From CANJIV01 sp046330225 (lineage in GTDB: Bacteria; Actinomycetota; Thermoleophilia; Solirubrobacterales; Solirubrobacteraceae): a stretch of 64,000 nucleotides of DNA. Below are positions 33,367 through 42,142 of this stretch, in pieces. Numbering within the stretch: the stretch's first letter is position 1; each line of letters opens with the position of its first letter. The stretch covers positions 1 to 64,000 of the forward strand of contig JAXLTD010000010.1 of NCBI GenBank assembly GCA_046330225.1, written 5' to 3'. The notes under the pieces are model-generated. The model made no database searches. It saw nothing but the letters and a program-made list of their open reading frames with translations, and had not been told where the DNA came from. The translations under genes and the position numbers were made by a program.

Positions 33367-34145
33367 CCGAGCTCGATCCGCGCACGATCTGGGGCTCGGC
33401 GGCCTCAGCGGAGAACTACGAACGCGGCCGGCCGGGGCCGGCGCCGGCGCTCGTGGCGGAGGTCTGCGACGCGCTGGGTGTCCGGCCCGGCTCTCGGGTC
33501 CTCGATCTCGCCGCCGGGACCGGCAAGCTCACCCGGGTGCTCGCCAGCTGCGCGGACGACATCGTCGCCGTCGAGCCCTCGGCGGCGATGCGGGCCGGGC
33601 TGCGCGAGCAGGTCCCCGGCGTGCGGGTGCGGCCCGGCACGGCCGAGGCGATCCCGCTCCCGGACGCCAGCGTCGACGCGGTCCTGGTCAGCGACGCCTT
33701 CCACTGGTTCGAGCCCGGCGCCGCCCTGGCCGAGATGCGCCGGGTGCTGCGCGAGGGCGGCGGCGCCGGCGTGTTCGTGACGCTCCCGGTCTGGGACGGG
33801 AGCGCCTCGTGGGTCGCCGGGCTGGGCGAGCTGCTCGGCGCGCATCGGATCGCGCTGCCCGCGGCGAACCGGGCCGAGGACCTCGCCTGGCGGGCGCCGC
33901 TCGGCGCTCCGCCCGGCTTCGCACCGTCGCAGCACGCCGAGGCCGTCGTCGTCCACTCGATGTCCCGGGACGACATCGCCGCCCAGATCACGTCGTGGAG
34001 CTTCGTGACGATGCTCCCGGCCGGTGAGCGCGCCGACTTCCGCGCTGCGCTCGCCGAGCTGCTCGACGCGCCGACGGCCGGCGGGACGCGTCCGCTCGAG
34101 CTGCCGCACCGGACCGAGGCCTACTGGATGGTGCGGGCCGCCTGA
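33363..34145 (+). CDS. Class I SAM-dependent methyltransferase
   Basis: A 260-residue methyltransferase of the Methyltransf_11 type. The SAM-binding motif I is VLDLAAGTGKLTRVLA (about residues 46-60), the acidic residue at motif II is in VAVEPS, and post-I motifs include DAVLVSDAFHWFEP and a glycine-rich MRRVLREGGGAGVF. Its N-terminus (WGSAASAENYERGRPG) matches the group that acts on small molecules or menaquinone-like substrates, but the substrate is unknown. GTG 33363 overlaps the era stop. It ends convergently 13 nt before the ArsA-like gene. Confidence 0.83.
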   Translation: MTELDPRTIWGSAASAENYERGRPGPAPALVAEVCDALGVRPGSRVLDLAAGTGKLTRVLASCADDIVAVEPSAAMRAGLREQVPGVRVRPGTAEAIPLPDASVDAVLVSDAFHWFEPGAALAEMRRVLREGGGAGVFVTLPVWDGSASWVAGLGELLGAHRIALPAANRAEDLAWRAPLGAPPGFAPSQHAEAVVVHSMSRDDIAAQITSWSFVTMLPAGERADFRAALAELLDAPTAGGTRPLELPHRTEAYWMVRAA

Positions 34146-34158
34146 GGAGCCGCCAGGC

Positions 34159-35097
34159 TCACGCCCGGACCCGCGCCAGCCGCTGCGCCAGCACGGAGGC
34201 CAGCGCCTCCACGCGGCCCCGGGCGGTCTCCTGGCGCACGAGGTAGGGGAGGGTGATGACCGGCGCGTGCGCGCCGCGGCGCAGCCGCGCCACCTGGCGC
34301 TGCTGCCCGGCGGCCCGGCGCTCGAGCGCCAGCGCCGCCTGCAGGGCGGCTGCGGCGTCAGGGCTCGGCGCCCGCGCGGCGGCCACCGCGCGGCGCTCGG
34401 GAGCCGTGAACGGCGCCCGCAGGACCCGGTTGGCGACGATGAGGTCCAGCGCCGCGCCGGTCTCGCGGGCCAGCGCCGCCTCGAGCTCGAGCGTCTCGTT
34501 CACCGGCATCTCCTCCGGCAGCGCGACCGCGACGTACCCGGTGGCGTCCGGGTCGGCCAGGAATGCCTCCACGCGGGCGGACTGGGCGGCGATCGGGCCC
34601 ACGCGCGCGATGTCGCCGAAGGTCCGGGGCGTGCTGAGCATCCCGAGCCCGTGCCCGGAGGCGGCCGCGTCGACGATCACGAGGTCATAGCCGGCGGCGC
34701 GGGCGTCCCAGCGCTCGGCCTGGGCGAGCTCCCAGGCCTTCGTGATCGTCACGAGCTCCTTGGCCCCGGGGGCCGCCGCCACGAAGTACTGGAAGGCGTT
34801 GCTGGTCGCGAGCGGGCGCACGAGCCGCCGCGAGCCGATCTGGGTCGCCAGCCACTCCTCCAGCGCCAGCTGGGGGTCGACCGTCGTGGCCCACAGCCGG
34901 TCGGCGAGGCGCTCCTCGGTGCCGGGGGCCCGGACGCCGGGGTGGGGCGCCTCCCGGGCCTGCTCGGCGACCTCGCACACGATCGTGCGCCGGCCGGCCT
35001 CGGCGGCCACGAGCCCGAGCGCCGACGCGACGGTGCTGCGGCCCACGCCGCCCTTGCCGGTCACGTAGACCAGGCGCCGGTGCAGCAGGCCGGTCAC
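34159..35097 (-). CDS. ArsA/GET3-like ATPase
   Basis: A 312-residue P-loop ATPase of the ArsA/MinD class. It has the deviant Walker A KGGVGRST at residues 15-22 (Lys15 kept, the usual P-loop lysine replaced by Arg20), switch I-like VNE/LTP-type VDPQLALEEWL, and YDLVIVDAAASGHGLGML as Walker B. The C-terminal half is helical and hydrophobic-groove-like. Actinobacteria often have two such genes in tandem (Rv3679/Rv3680 type, linked to envelope or glycerol-kinase-like phenotypes); here only one is seen. GTG 35097 is chosen because the P-loop follows directly. Divergent from the phytoene/squalene synthase gene with a 69-nt gap. Confidence 0.8.
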   Translation of the reverse strand: MTGLLHRRLVYVTGKGGVGRSTVASALGLVAAEAGRRTIVCEVAEQAREAPHPGVRAPGTEERLADRLWATTVDPQLALEEWLATQIGSRRLVRPLATSNAFQYFVAAAPGAKELVTITKAWELAQAERWDARAAGYDLVIVDAAASGHGLGMLSTPRTFGDIARVGPIAAQSARVEAFLADPDATGYVAVALPEEMPVNETLELEAALARETGAALDLIVANRVLRAPFTAPERRAVAAARAPSPDAAAALQAALALERRAAGQQRQVARLRRGAHAPVITLPYLVRQETARGRVEALASVLAQRLARVRA

Positions 35098-35166
35098 GCC
35101 GCCCGGTGGACCTTGATTGACTGTGCCGGCATGAGGTCTGCTCGAGGAGAGGAAGGGCCGCCCGGA

Positions 35167-36036
35167 ATGGACGCCGGCCTGCGAGCGTCCTACGAGGCGT
35201 GCCGGCGGATGCAGCGCCGGCACGACCCAACCTACTACTGGGCGACCCGGCGCCTGCCGGCCGACGTCCGTCCGGCCGTGCACGCCCTCTACGGCTACGT
35301 GCGCACCGCGGACGAGCTCGTCGACGGCCCGCGCCGGCCGGCGGCCCCGTGCGACCGCCGGGCCGCGCTGGACCGCTGGGAGGCCGCGTTGCGCGAGGGC
35401 CGCGCCGCCGGCGGCTCGCCCCAGCCGGTGATCGCGGCCCTGGTCGACGCCGAGCGCCGCCACGGGTTGCCGCTCGACGAGCTCGACGTCTACATGGCCT
35501 CGATGCGCCTGGACTGCGACCCGGTCCGGATCGACACCTACCGGGATCTCGAGGCGTACATGAACGGCAGCGCCGCGTCGGTGGGCCGGATCATGGCGCC
35601 GCTGCTCGGCGCGCCCGAGGAGCGCCGCGAGGACTTCGCCCGCCTCGGGATGGCCTTCCAGCTCACGAACTTCATCCGCGACGTCCGGGAGGACTGGTCG
35701 CTGGACCGCGTCTACCTGCCGCGCGACGACCGCGAGCGCTTCGGTGTCACGGAGCACGACCTCGCCGGTGCGCGGGCCACGCCCGGCCTCAGGGCGCTGC
35801 TCGCCTTCGAGACGGCCCGGGCCCGGGCCCTGTTCGCCGAGGGCGCCGCGGCGGTCGAGGCGGTCCCGCCGCGGGTGCGGCCGGGCATGCGCATCGCCCG
35901 CGCGGTCTACCTGCGGGTCCTGGATCGCGTCGAGGCGATCGGCTTCGAGGTGCTCGGCCGGCGCACGACCCTCCCGCCCTGGGACGTGGGCCGCGCGCTC
36001 GTCGGCGCCCGCCGGCCGGCCGCGGGAGCCGCGTGA
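35167..36036 (+). CDS. Phytoene/squalene synthase family prenyltransferase
   Basis: A 289-residue trans-isoprenyl head-to-head synthase. The first Asp-rich motif is DELVD at residues 49-53 and the second is NFIRDVREDW near 168-177. The conserved YLPRDD and MRIARAVYLRVLD segments are present. Such enzymes join two GGPP or FPP to phytoene or dehydrosqualene/squalene. The neighbouring geranylgeranyl-reductase-like flavoprotein fits isoprenoid (carotenoid or membrane-lipid) metabolism, but which product is made cannot be told. ATG 35167 is preferred: a GAGGAGAGGAAG purine stretch lies about 11 nt upstream, and an in-frame ATG at 35131 would add 12 residues. Confidence 0.87.
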   Translation: MDAGLRASYEACRRMQRRHDPTYYWATRRLPADVRPAVHALYGYVRTADELVDGPRRPAAPCDRRAALDRWEAALREGRAAGGSPQPVIAALVDAERRHGLPLDELDVYMASMRLDCDPVRIDTYRDLEAYMNGSAASVGRIMAPLLGAPEERREDFARLGMAFQLTNFIRDVREDWSLDRVYLPRDDRERFGVTEHDLAGARATPGLRALLAFETARARALFAEGAAAVEAVPPRVRPGMRIARAVYLRVLDRVEAIGFEVLGRRTTLPPWDVGRALVGARRPAAGAA

Positions 36037-37217
36037 CCCGGCGGGCCACCAAGCGCGGCGCCGAGCGCACGTCGCTTCACGGCGCGCGCGCGGACGTGCT
36101 GATCTGCGGTGCGAGCTTCGCCGGCCTGGCTGTCGCGCGAGAGCTCGCGGGCTCCGGCGCCGACGTCCTGCTCATCGACCGCTACGAGGTCGGCGAGCGC
36201 CAGACCTCGGCCTGCGCGGCGCCGACCCCGTGGCTCGAGGCGATGGGGGTGGAGCGGGCGATTCGCCAGGAGATCCCGCACATGCACTTCCACACGCCGC
36301 ACGGCGCGGCCCGCTACCGGCTGCCCTGGAGCTGGTCGTCCTTCGACTACCGCACGCTCTGCCAGGAGCTCTTCGCCCAGTGCGACGCCCGCTTCGAGAC
36401 CGCGAAGGTCAACGGGCGCGAGCGCGGCGCCGAGGCGCCCGCCCCCGGCTCGCCGGCGGAGTTCGGCGACCTGCACACCGTCCGCACCGACCGCGGCGAC
36501 CTCCACGCCCCGCTCGTGGTCGACGCGCTCGGCTGGCGCCGCGTGCTGGCGCCCGGGGCCAACGTGCAGCCGCCCGAGGCGACGATATCGCGGGGCCTGG
36601 AGGTGCACCCGGATGGCGGCGGGGAGGACCTCGACGTCTGGGTCGACCGGTCGCTCGTGCGGCGCGGCTACGGGTGGAGCGTGCCGGCCGGGACGGAGCA
36701 GCGCGTCGGGGTCGGGTCCTACGAGCCGCGCGACCACGTCCGGGCGCCGACCGTCGACCTCGCTGCCCGGCTCGGGCGCGACGCGGTCCGCTACCAGGGC
36801 AACTGGTTCCCGCACCGGCTGCGGCCGGCGGCCGAGGACGGTGTCGCCTTCGTCGGCGACAGCGCCGGGCACTGCTTCCCGCTCTCGGGCGAGGGGATTC
36901 GCACCGCCTTCTACTTCGGGATCGCCGCCGGCCGGGAGCTGCGCGGCGTGCTCGCCGGGGAGCGCGGGCGGGAGGACGCGCTGGCCCGCTACGCGCGCTT
37001 CAGCGCCTCGCACCGGCACGCCTTCGAGTTCGCGCTGCGAGTCCAGCGGCTCGTCCCGGCCCTGCCGCCGCGCGTCCTGGCCGCCGCGCTCAAAGGCCTG
37101 TCGGGGCAGCGGACGATCGACCGCATGTTCTCCTGGTACCTCGACCAGGCCCACCCGTCATTCGCGGAACGGCCTGCCGCCGCTCCCGCGGCGGTCCCGC
37201 TGGCCCGCGCCGCGTAG
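36033..37217 (+). CDS. FAD-dependent oxidoreductase, geranylgeranyl-reductase-like
   Basis: A 394-residue flavoprotein of the group that includes geranylgeranyl reductases and squalene/phenol-type monooxygenases. The FAD Rossmann motif is VLICGASFAGLAVARELAG (about residues 19-37), with the acidic ribose contact in DVLLIDRYEVGE. The second FAD motif is VAFVGDSAGHCFPLSGEGIRTAFYFG. A conserved Cys (QTSACAAP) near residue 55 lies where many such reductases have it. Prenyl-chain reduction is suggested by coupling (GTGA) to the prenyl synthase, not proven. The Pro/Ala-rich tail is low complexity. Confidence 0.8.
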   Translation: MTRRATKRGAERTSLHGARADVLICGASFAGLAVARELAGSGADVLLIDRYEVGERQTSACAAPTPWLEAMGVERAIRQEIPHMHFHTPHGAARYRLPWSWSSFDYRTLCQELFAQCDARFETAKVNGRERGAEAPAPGSPAEFGDLHTVRTDRGDLHAPLVVDALGWRRVLAPGANVQPPEATISRGLEVHPDGGGEDLDVWVDRSLVRRGYGWSVPAGTEQRVGVGSYEPRDHVRAPTVDLAARLGRDAVRYQGNWFPHRLRPAAEDGVAFVGDSAGHCFPLSGEGIRTAFYFGIAAGRELRGVLAGERGREDALARYARFSASHRHAFEFALRVQRLVPALPPRVLAAALKGLSGQRTIDRMFSWYLDQAHPSFAERPAAAPAAVPLARAA

Positions 37218-37237
37218 GGCCGCGGCGGCGCGCGACC

Positions 37238-37243
37238 TATCAT
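37238..37243 (+). promoter_or_regulatory. -10 box (TATCAT), leaderless hisIE promoter
   Basis: TATCAT is followed by 7 nt and the hisIE ATG at 37251. It is the likely promoter of the hisIE-trpEGDC transcript. No leader peptide, T-box or other attenuator is visible. Confidence 0.6.
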
Positions 37244-37250
37244 CCGGCGC

Positions 37251-37856
37251 ATGGACGACGGGCAGATTGCCTACGACGAGCGCGGCCTGGTGCCGTGCGT
37301 GGTGCAGGACTGGACGACGGGCGAGGTCCTCATGGTCGCCTGGATGAACGCCGACGCGCTGTCCCGCACGCGGTCCAGCGGCGAACTGCACTTCTTCAGC
37401 CGCTCCCGCCAGGAGCTCTGGCACAAGGGGGCCACGAGCGGGAACACCCTGGCCCTCAAGGCCCTGCGCTACGACTGCGACGGCGACACGCTGCTCGCGC
37501 TCGCCGTCCCCGCCGGACCGGCCTGCCACACGGGGGAGCGGACGTGCTTTCACCGCGGCGGGCTCGAGCCGGCGGCGCCGCACGAGGTCCTGCCCGCGCT
37601 CGAGCGCACCATCGCCGACCGCGCCGCCGCCCGCCCGGACGGCTCCTACACCGCTGCCCTCCTGGCCGACCCGGCCCAGATCGGGGCCAAGGTGCAGGAG
37701 GAGGCCGAGGAGGTCGCCCGCGCGGCGCGCGAGGAGAGCGACGAGCGCGTGGCCGAGGAGGCCGCCGACGTGCTCTACCACCTCGAGGTGCTCCTGGCCG
37801 CCCGCGGCCTCGCCCTCGCCGACGCGGAGCGCGTGCTCGATGGCCGTCGCCGCTGA
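37251..37856 (+). CDS. hisIE: Bifunctional phosphoribosyl-AMP cyclohydrolase / phosphoribosyl-ATP pyrophosphatase
   Basis: A 201-residue fusion of two histidine-synthesis enzymes. The N-terminal HisI domain (about 1-105) has WMNADAL, RSRQELWHKGATSGN, DCDGD and CHTGERTCF, which hold its zinc and magnesium ligands. The C-terminal HisE domain (about 110-201) has KVQEEAEEVARAAREE and EEAADVLYHLEVLL, the MazG-like acidic motif. It catalyses steps 2 and 3 of the pathway. Fusion of hisI and hisE is common in proteobacteria and less so in actinobacteria. It overlaps trpE by 17 nt, so histidine and tryptophan genes are co-transcribed. Confidence 0.95.
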   Translation: MDDGQIAYDERGLVPCVVQDWTTGEVLMVAWMNADALSRTRSSGELHFFSRSRQELWHKGATSGNTLALKALRYDCDGDTLLALAVPAGPACHTGERTCFHRGGLEPAAPHEVLPALERTIADRAAARPDGSYTAALLADPAQIGAKVQEEAEEVARAAREESDERVAEEAADVLYHLEVLLAARGLALADAERVLDGRRR

Positions 37857-39308
37857 GGCCCCGGCGGTCACGCCGTCGCTCGAGGAGGCCCGGGCCCTCG
37901 CCGCCGACTACAACCTCATCCCGCTGCGCCACACGTTCATCGACGACTGCGAGACGCCGGTCTCGGCCTTCCTGAAGCTCCGCGGCGACGAGCCCGCCTT
38001 CCTGCTCGAGTCCGCCGACCAGGGCCAGCGCGTCGGCCGCTACTCGTTCATCGGCTTTCGGCCGCGCAGCGTCGTGCGCTGGTCCCTCGCCGACGGGGGG
38101 GACCCCTACGCGCTCGCCGCCGCCGAGGTCGGCCGCTACCGCCAGGCGCCCCTGGACGGCCTGCCGCCGTTCGCCGGCGGTGCCGTGGGCTTCTTCGGCT
38201 ACGACCTCGTGCGCACGGTCGAGCCGCTCGGCGACCCCAATCCGGATCCGGTCGGCCTGCCGGACATGGCGCTCATGCTCTCCGACGTGCTCGTGGTCTT
38301 CGACCACCTCAAGCACACGGTGACCATCCTGGCCAACGTCTATGCCGAGGACGAGGGCGGCGTCGAGGCCGCCTACGCGGCGGCCTCCGAGGCGATCGCC
38401 GAGGTGCGCTGGCGCCTGGCCGGCCCGGTGCCCCGTCCGTCGCGCCCGCCTGCCGCCGGCCGGACGATGCCCGAGTTCGAGAGCAACATGCCCCGCGAGC
38501 AGTTCGAGGCGATGGTCGCCCGGATCATCGAGTACGTCCATGCCGGCGACGCCTTCCAGGTCGTCCCGTCCCAGCGCTGGTCGGCGCCGTCGCCGGTCGA
38601 GGCGTTCTCGATCTACCGCGGCCTGAGGGCCGTCAACCCGAGCCCGTACATGTACTTCCTGGACTTCGGCGACTTCGAGGTGGCCGGCGCGAGCCCCGAG
38701 CCGCTGCTGACCGTGAGCGGCCGGCACGCCTCGACGCGGCCGATCGCCGGCACCCGCCCGCGCGGGGCCGACGCCGCCGAGGACGCGCGCATCGCCCAGG
38801 AGCTCCTCGAGGACGAGAAGGAGCGGGCCGAGCACGTGATGCTCGTGGACCTCGGCCGCAACGACCTCGGCCGCGTCTGCGAGTACGGCACGGTCAGCGT
38901 CGACACCTTCATGGCCGTGGAGACCTACAGCCACGTGATGCACATCGTCTCGTCGGTCTCGGGGGAGCTGCGCCCCGAGGTGGGCGCCATCGACGCGCTG
39001 CGCTCGATCCTCCCGGCCGGGACGCTCTCGGGCGCCCCCAAGGTTCGGGCGATGCAGATCATCGACGAGCTCGAGCCGGTCAAGCGCGGCGGCTACGGCG
39101 GGGCGATCGGGTACCTCTCCTACGCGGGGGACCTCGACACCTGCATCCACATCCGCACCGTCGTCGTCAAGGACGGCGTGGCCCGCATCCAGGCCGGCGG
39201 CGGGACCGTGGCCGACGCGAAGCCCGACTACGAGTTCCGCGAGTCCGAGGCCAAGGCGCGCGGCGTCCTGCGGGCGATCGAGCTGGCCGTCGCGCAGGCG
39301 GACTGGGC

Positions 39309-39312
<4 letters not shown>
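37840..39312 (+). CDS. trpE: Anthranilate synthase component I
   Basis: TrpE converts chorismate to anthranilate with ammonia from TrpG. The 490-residue protein has the N-terminal tryptophan-sensing motif AFLLESADQ...GRYSFIGFRP, and the catalytic domain with PIAGTRPRGAD, HVMLVDLGRNDLGRV, VMHIVSSVSGEL and AGTLSGAPKVRAM. It is complete. The LLES and SFIG feedback residues are conserved, so tryptophan inhibition is expected. The start lies inside hisIE (17-nt overlap) and the stop overlaps trpG in ATGA. Confidence 0.97.
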
Positions 39313-39887
<575 letters not shown>

Positions 39888-39957
39888 CCCGCCGGCCGCC
39901 CGGTCCCGCCGGCGGCGGCCGCCGGGTAGCCTTGGCCGGAGCGGTGCCCGCCCACTG

Positions 39958-41001
39958 ATGCCGAATCCCGTCCTCACCGAGGCCATCGACGCCGTCGCGT
40001 CGGGCCGAGACCTGGCCAGCGACGAGGCCGCCGCGGTGCTCGCCGAGATCATGCGCGGCGACGCCAGCGAGGTCGAGATCGCCGGCTTCCTCATCGGGCT
40101 GCGCGCGAAGGGCGAGACCGTCGAGGAACTCGCGGGCCTCGCCCGCACGATGCGCGCCTTCGCGGCGTCGGTCGACGCTGGCGTGCCGGGGCTGGTCGAC
40201 ACGGCGGGGACCGGCGGCGGGCGGCGGACCTTCAACGTCTCGACCACCGCCGCGCTCATTGCCGCCGGGGCCGGCTGTCCCGTCGCCAAGCACGGCAACC
40301 GTTCGGCCACCGGCCTGTCCGGCTCGGCCGACGTGCTCGAGGCCCTGGGCATTCGCATCGACCTCGGGCCCGACGCGGTGGCGGCGTGCCTGCGGGACAC
40401 GAACTTCGGGTTCATGTTCGCCCCGGCCCACCACCAGGCCACGCGCTTCGTCGTCCCGGTCCGCAAGGAGCTCGCCGTGCGGACGATCTTCAACGTCCTG
40501 GGTCCGCTCACCAACCCGGCCGGCGCCCGGCGCCAGGTGATCGGCGTGGCCGATCCGGCCATCCTCGGGACGATGGCCGGGGCGCTGGCCCAGCTCGGGG
40601 TCGACCGGGCGCTCGTCGTGTCCAGCGAGGACGGCCTGGACGAGCTCAGCACCGCGGCGCCGACCCACGTCGTCGAGGTGTCCGGCGCCGCGATCCAGCG
40701 CTGGACGGTCGCCCCCGAGGACGTGGGGCTCGCCCGCGCAGCGCCAGAGGCGCTGGCCGGCGGCACGCCGGAACAGAACGCTGCGATCGCCCGGCGGATC
40801 TTCGCCGGCGAGCCCGGCGCGCCGCGCGACCTGGCCGTCCTGAACGCCGGCGCGGCGATCTACGCCGCCGGCCGCGCGGGCACGCTGGCCGAGGGGGTGC
40901 GCGCCGCCGAGGGCGCGATCGACTCGGGCGCGGCGGCCGGACGGCTGGAGGCCGTGGCCGCCCGCACGCAGGCGCTCGCCGCCGCAGGGGCTGCGGCGTG
41001 A
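39958..41001 (+). CDS. trpD: Anthranilate phosphoribosyltransferase
   Basis: TrpD transfers phosphoribose from PRPP to anthranilate. The 347-residue protein has VDTAGTGGGRRTFNVST (PRPP/magnesium loop), KHGNRSATGLSGSADVLEALG and NVLGPLTNPAGARRQVIGV. Length fits. Upstream, TAGCCT at 39927-39932 could be an internal promoter. A four-codon open reading frame (GTG CCC GCC CAC TGA, 39944-39958) overlaps the ATG in TGATG and might couple translation; both are weak suggestions. The stop overlaps trpC in GTGA. Confidence 0.96.
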   Translation: MPNPVLTEAIDAVASGRDLASDEAAAVLAEIMRGDASEVEIAGFLIGLRAKGETVEELAGLARTMRAFAASVDAGVPGLVDTAGTGGGRRTFNVSTTAALIAAGAGCPVAKHGNRSATGLSGSADVLEALGIRIDLGPDAVAACLRDTNFGFMFAPAHHQATRFVVPVRKELAVRTIFNVLGPLTNPAGARRQVIGVADPAILGTMAGALAQLGVDRALVVSSEDGLDELSTAAPTHVVEVSGAAIQRWTVAPEDVGLARAAPEALAGGTPEQNAAIARRIFAGEPGAPRDLAVLNAGAAIYAAGRAGTLAEGVRAAEGAIDSGAAAGRLEAVAARTQALAAAGAAA

Positions 41002-41777
41002 CCGTCCTTGACCGCATCGTCCAGTCGACCCGCCACGACGTCGCCCAGGCGCGCCGGCGCGTGCCGCTCAGCGCGCTGGAGCAGGAGATCGGCAGCCGGG
41101 GCGAGGACCGTCCGTTCTCGGAGGCCCTGTCGCGCCACGGCCTCTCAGTGATCGCCGAGCACAAGCGCCGCTCGCCCTCGGTCGGGGCGATCCGGGCCGA
41201 CCTGAGCGTGCCCGAGGTCGTGGCCGCCTACGAGCGCGGCGGGGCTGCCGCCGTCTCGGTGCTGACCGAGCGCCACCATTTCGGCGGCTCGCTGGACGAC
41301 CTGCGGGCCGCCCGCGCCGCCACGGGCGTCCCGATCCTGCGCAAGGACTTCGTCGTGGACCGCTACCAGCTCTACGAATCGGCGGCAGCAGGCGCCGATG
41401 CCATCCTCCTGATCGTGGCGGCGCTCGACGCGCGCGCGCTGGCGGCCCTGCACGACGAGGCGCTCGGCCTGGACCTCGACGTCGTGGTCGAGGTCCACGA
41501 CGAGGAGGAGCTCGAGGCCGCGCTGGCGGTCGGCGCCGAGGTCATCGGCATCAACAACCGCGACCTGTCCGACTTCACGGTCGACGTCGGCCGCACCCAC
41601 GAGCTGCTGGCCGACGTGCCGGCGGGCAAGACGGTCGTCTCGGAGTCGGGCTTCAGCACGCGGGCCGAGCTCGACGAGCTCGAGAGCGTCGGGGTCGACG
41701 CAGTGCTCATCGGCGAGACGCTGATGCGGTCGCCCGATCTCGAGCTGGCCTGCCGCGAGCTGGCCGGCGCCCGCTGA
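40998..41777 (+). CDS. trpC: Indole-3-glycerol phosphate synthase
   Basis: TrpC closes the ring to indole-3-glycerol phosphate. The 259-residue TIM-barrel protein has IAEHKRRSPSVG (catalytic lysine), SVLTERHHFGGS, PILRKDFVVDRYQLYES, GINNRDLSDF and VSESGFST. The monofunctional form is used; trpF is a separate gene further on. GTG 40998 overlaps the trpD stop. It is the last gene of the first trp block; 365 nt with two hairpin repeats and then htrA separate it from trpF. Confidence 0.96.
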   Translation: MTVLDRIVQSTRHDVAQARRRVPLSALEQEIGSRGEDRPFSEALSRHGLSVIAEHKRRSPSVGAIRADLSVPEVVAAYERGGAAAVSVLTERHHFGGSLDDLRAARAATGVPILRKDFVVDRYQLYESAAAGADAILLIVAALDARALAALHDEALGLDLDVVVEVHDEEELEAALAVGAEVIGINNRDLSDFTVDVGRTHELLADVPAGKTVVSESGFSTRAELDELESVGVDAVLIGETLMRSPDLELACRELAGAR

Positions 41778-41874
41778 GCCTGGGCGGGGGCTGGGGCGCC
41801 TCCGGTGCGGGGCGCCGGGCTGTGCTCGGGGAGGGGCGCGGCGCCGTGCCAGCGTTGCGAGACGAGGCCGCCCG

Positions 41875-41928
41875 GGCGTTCTGGTGCGTGTGGGCCACCG
41901 GTTCGGTGGCTGGGGTGCGCAGGTTCGG
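41875..41928 (+). repeat. 54-nt hairpin element, copy C1
   Basis: Same element as A1/A2 with about six differences. The inner stem CCACCG/CGGTGG is perfect around a GTT loop. The outer stem TGCGTGT/GTGCGCA uses several G-T pairs. It lies about 97 nt after the trpC stop. Confidence 0.85.
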
Positions 41929-41945
41929 GGCGTGGAGGTCGCGCG

Positions 41946-41999
41946 GGCGTTCTGGTGCGTGTGGGCCACCGGTTCGGTGGCTGGGGTGCGCAGGTTCGG
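41946..41999 (+). repeat. 54-nt hairpin element, copy C2
   Basis: Identical to C1 over the whole unit (identity 41945-42001 with 41874-41930). It is 71 nt further on, with a 17-nt spacer whose sequence differs from that of pair A. Confidence 0.85.
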
Positions 42000-42142
42000 G
42001 GACCGGCGCCGGCGTCCTGGCGGCCGCGGGCGGCGCTTTGCGCGGCGCCCTGCGGGTCGCGAGCGGCGCCGCGGGCGTTTAGACGCACCCCCGCCGCGCT
42101 TAAGGGAGCGTTGATCCCGCCCGACCATTCTCGGAGCCAACC

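Larger units (their letters stand above)
41778..42142 (+). other. 365-nt intergenic region between trpC and htrA
   Basis: It contains no gene that I can support. It holds the tandem hairpin elements C1 and C2, flanked by G-rich sequence. Nearer htrA there is a small palindromic GCGT-TTAG-ACGC, a CTTAAGG stretch and a GGAG Shine-Dalgarno sequence (42133-42136), 6 nt before the htrA ATG. No clear TANNNT box at leaderless spacing is present, so the htrA promoter cannot be placed with confidence. Its sequence suggests a leadered, possibly stress-sigma-dependent promoter, which is inference. Confidence 0.6.

Noticed and set aside
37218..37250. trp attenuator or T-box upstream of hisIE-trpE
   Set aside because: The gap is only 33 nt, has no Trp or His codon run and no room for a T-box.
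41874..42001. Small coding gene over the C repeats
   Set aside because: Open frames exist in several phases, but the period of 71 nt shifts the frame between units and the encoded sequences are low complexity.
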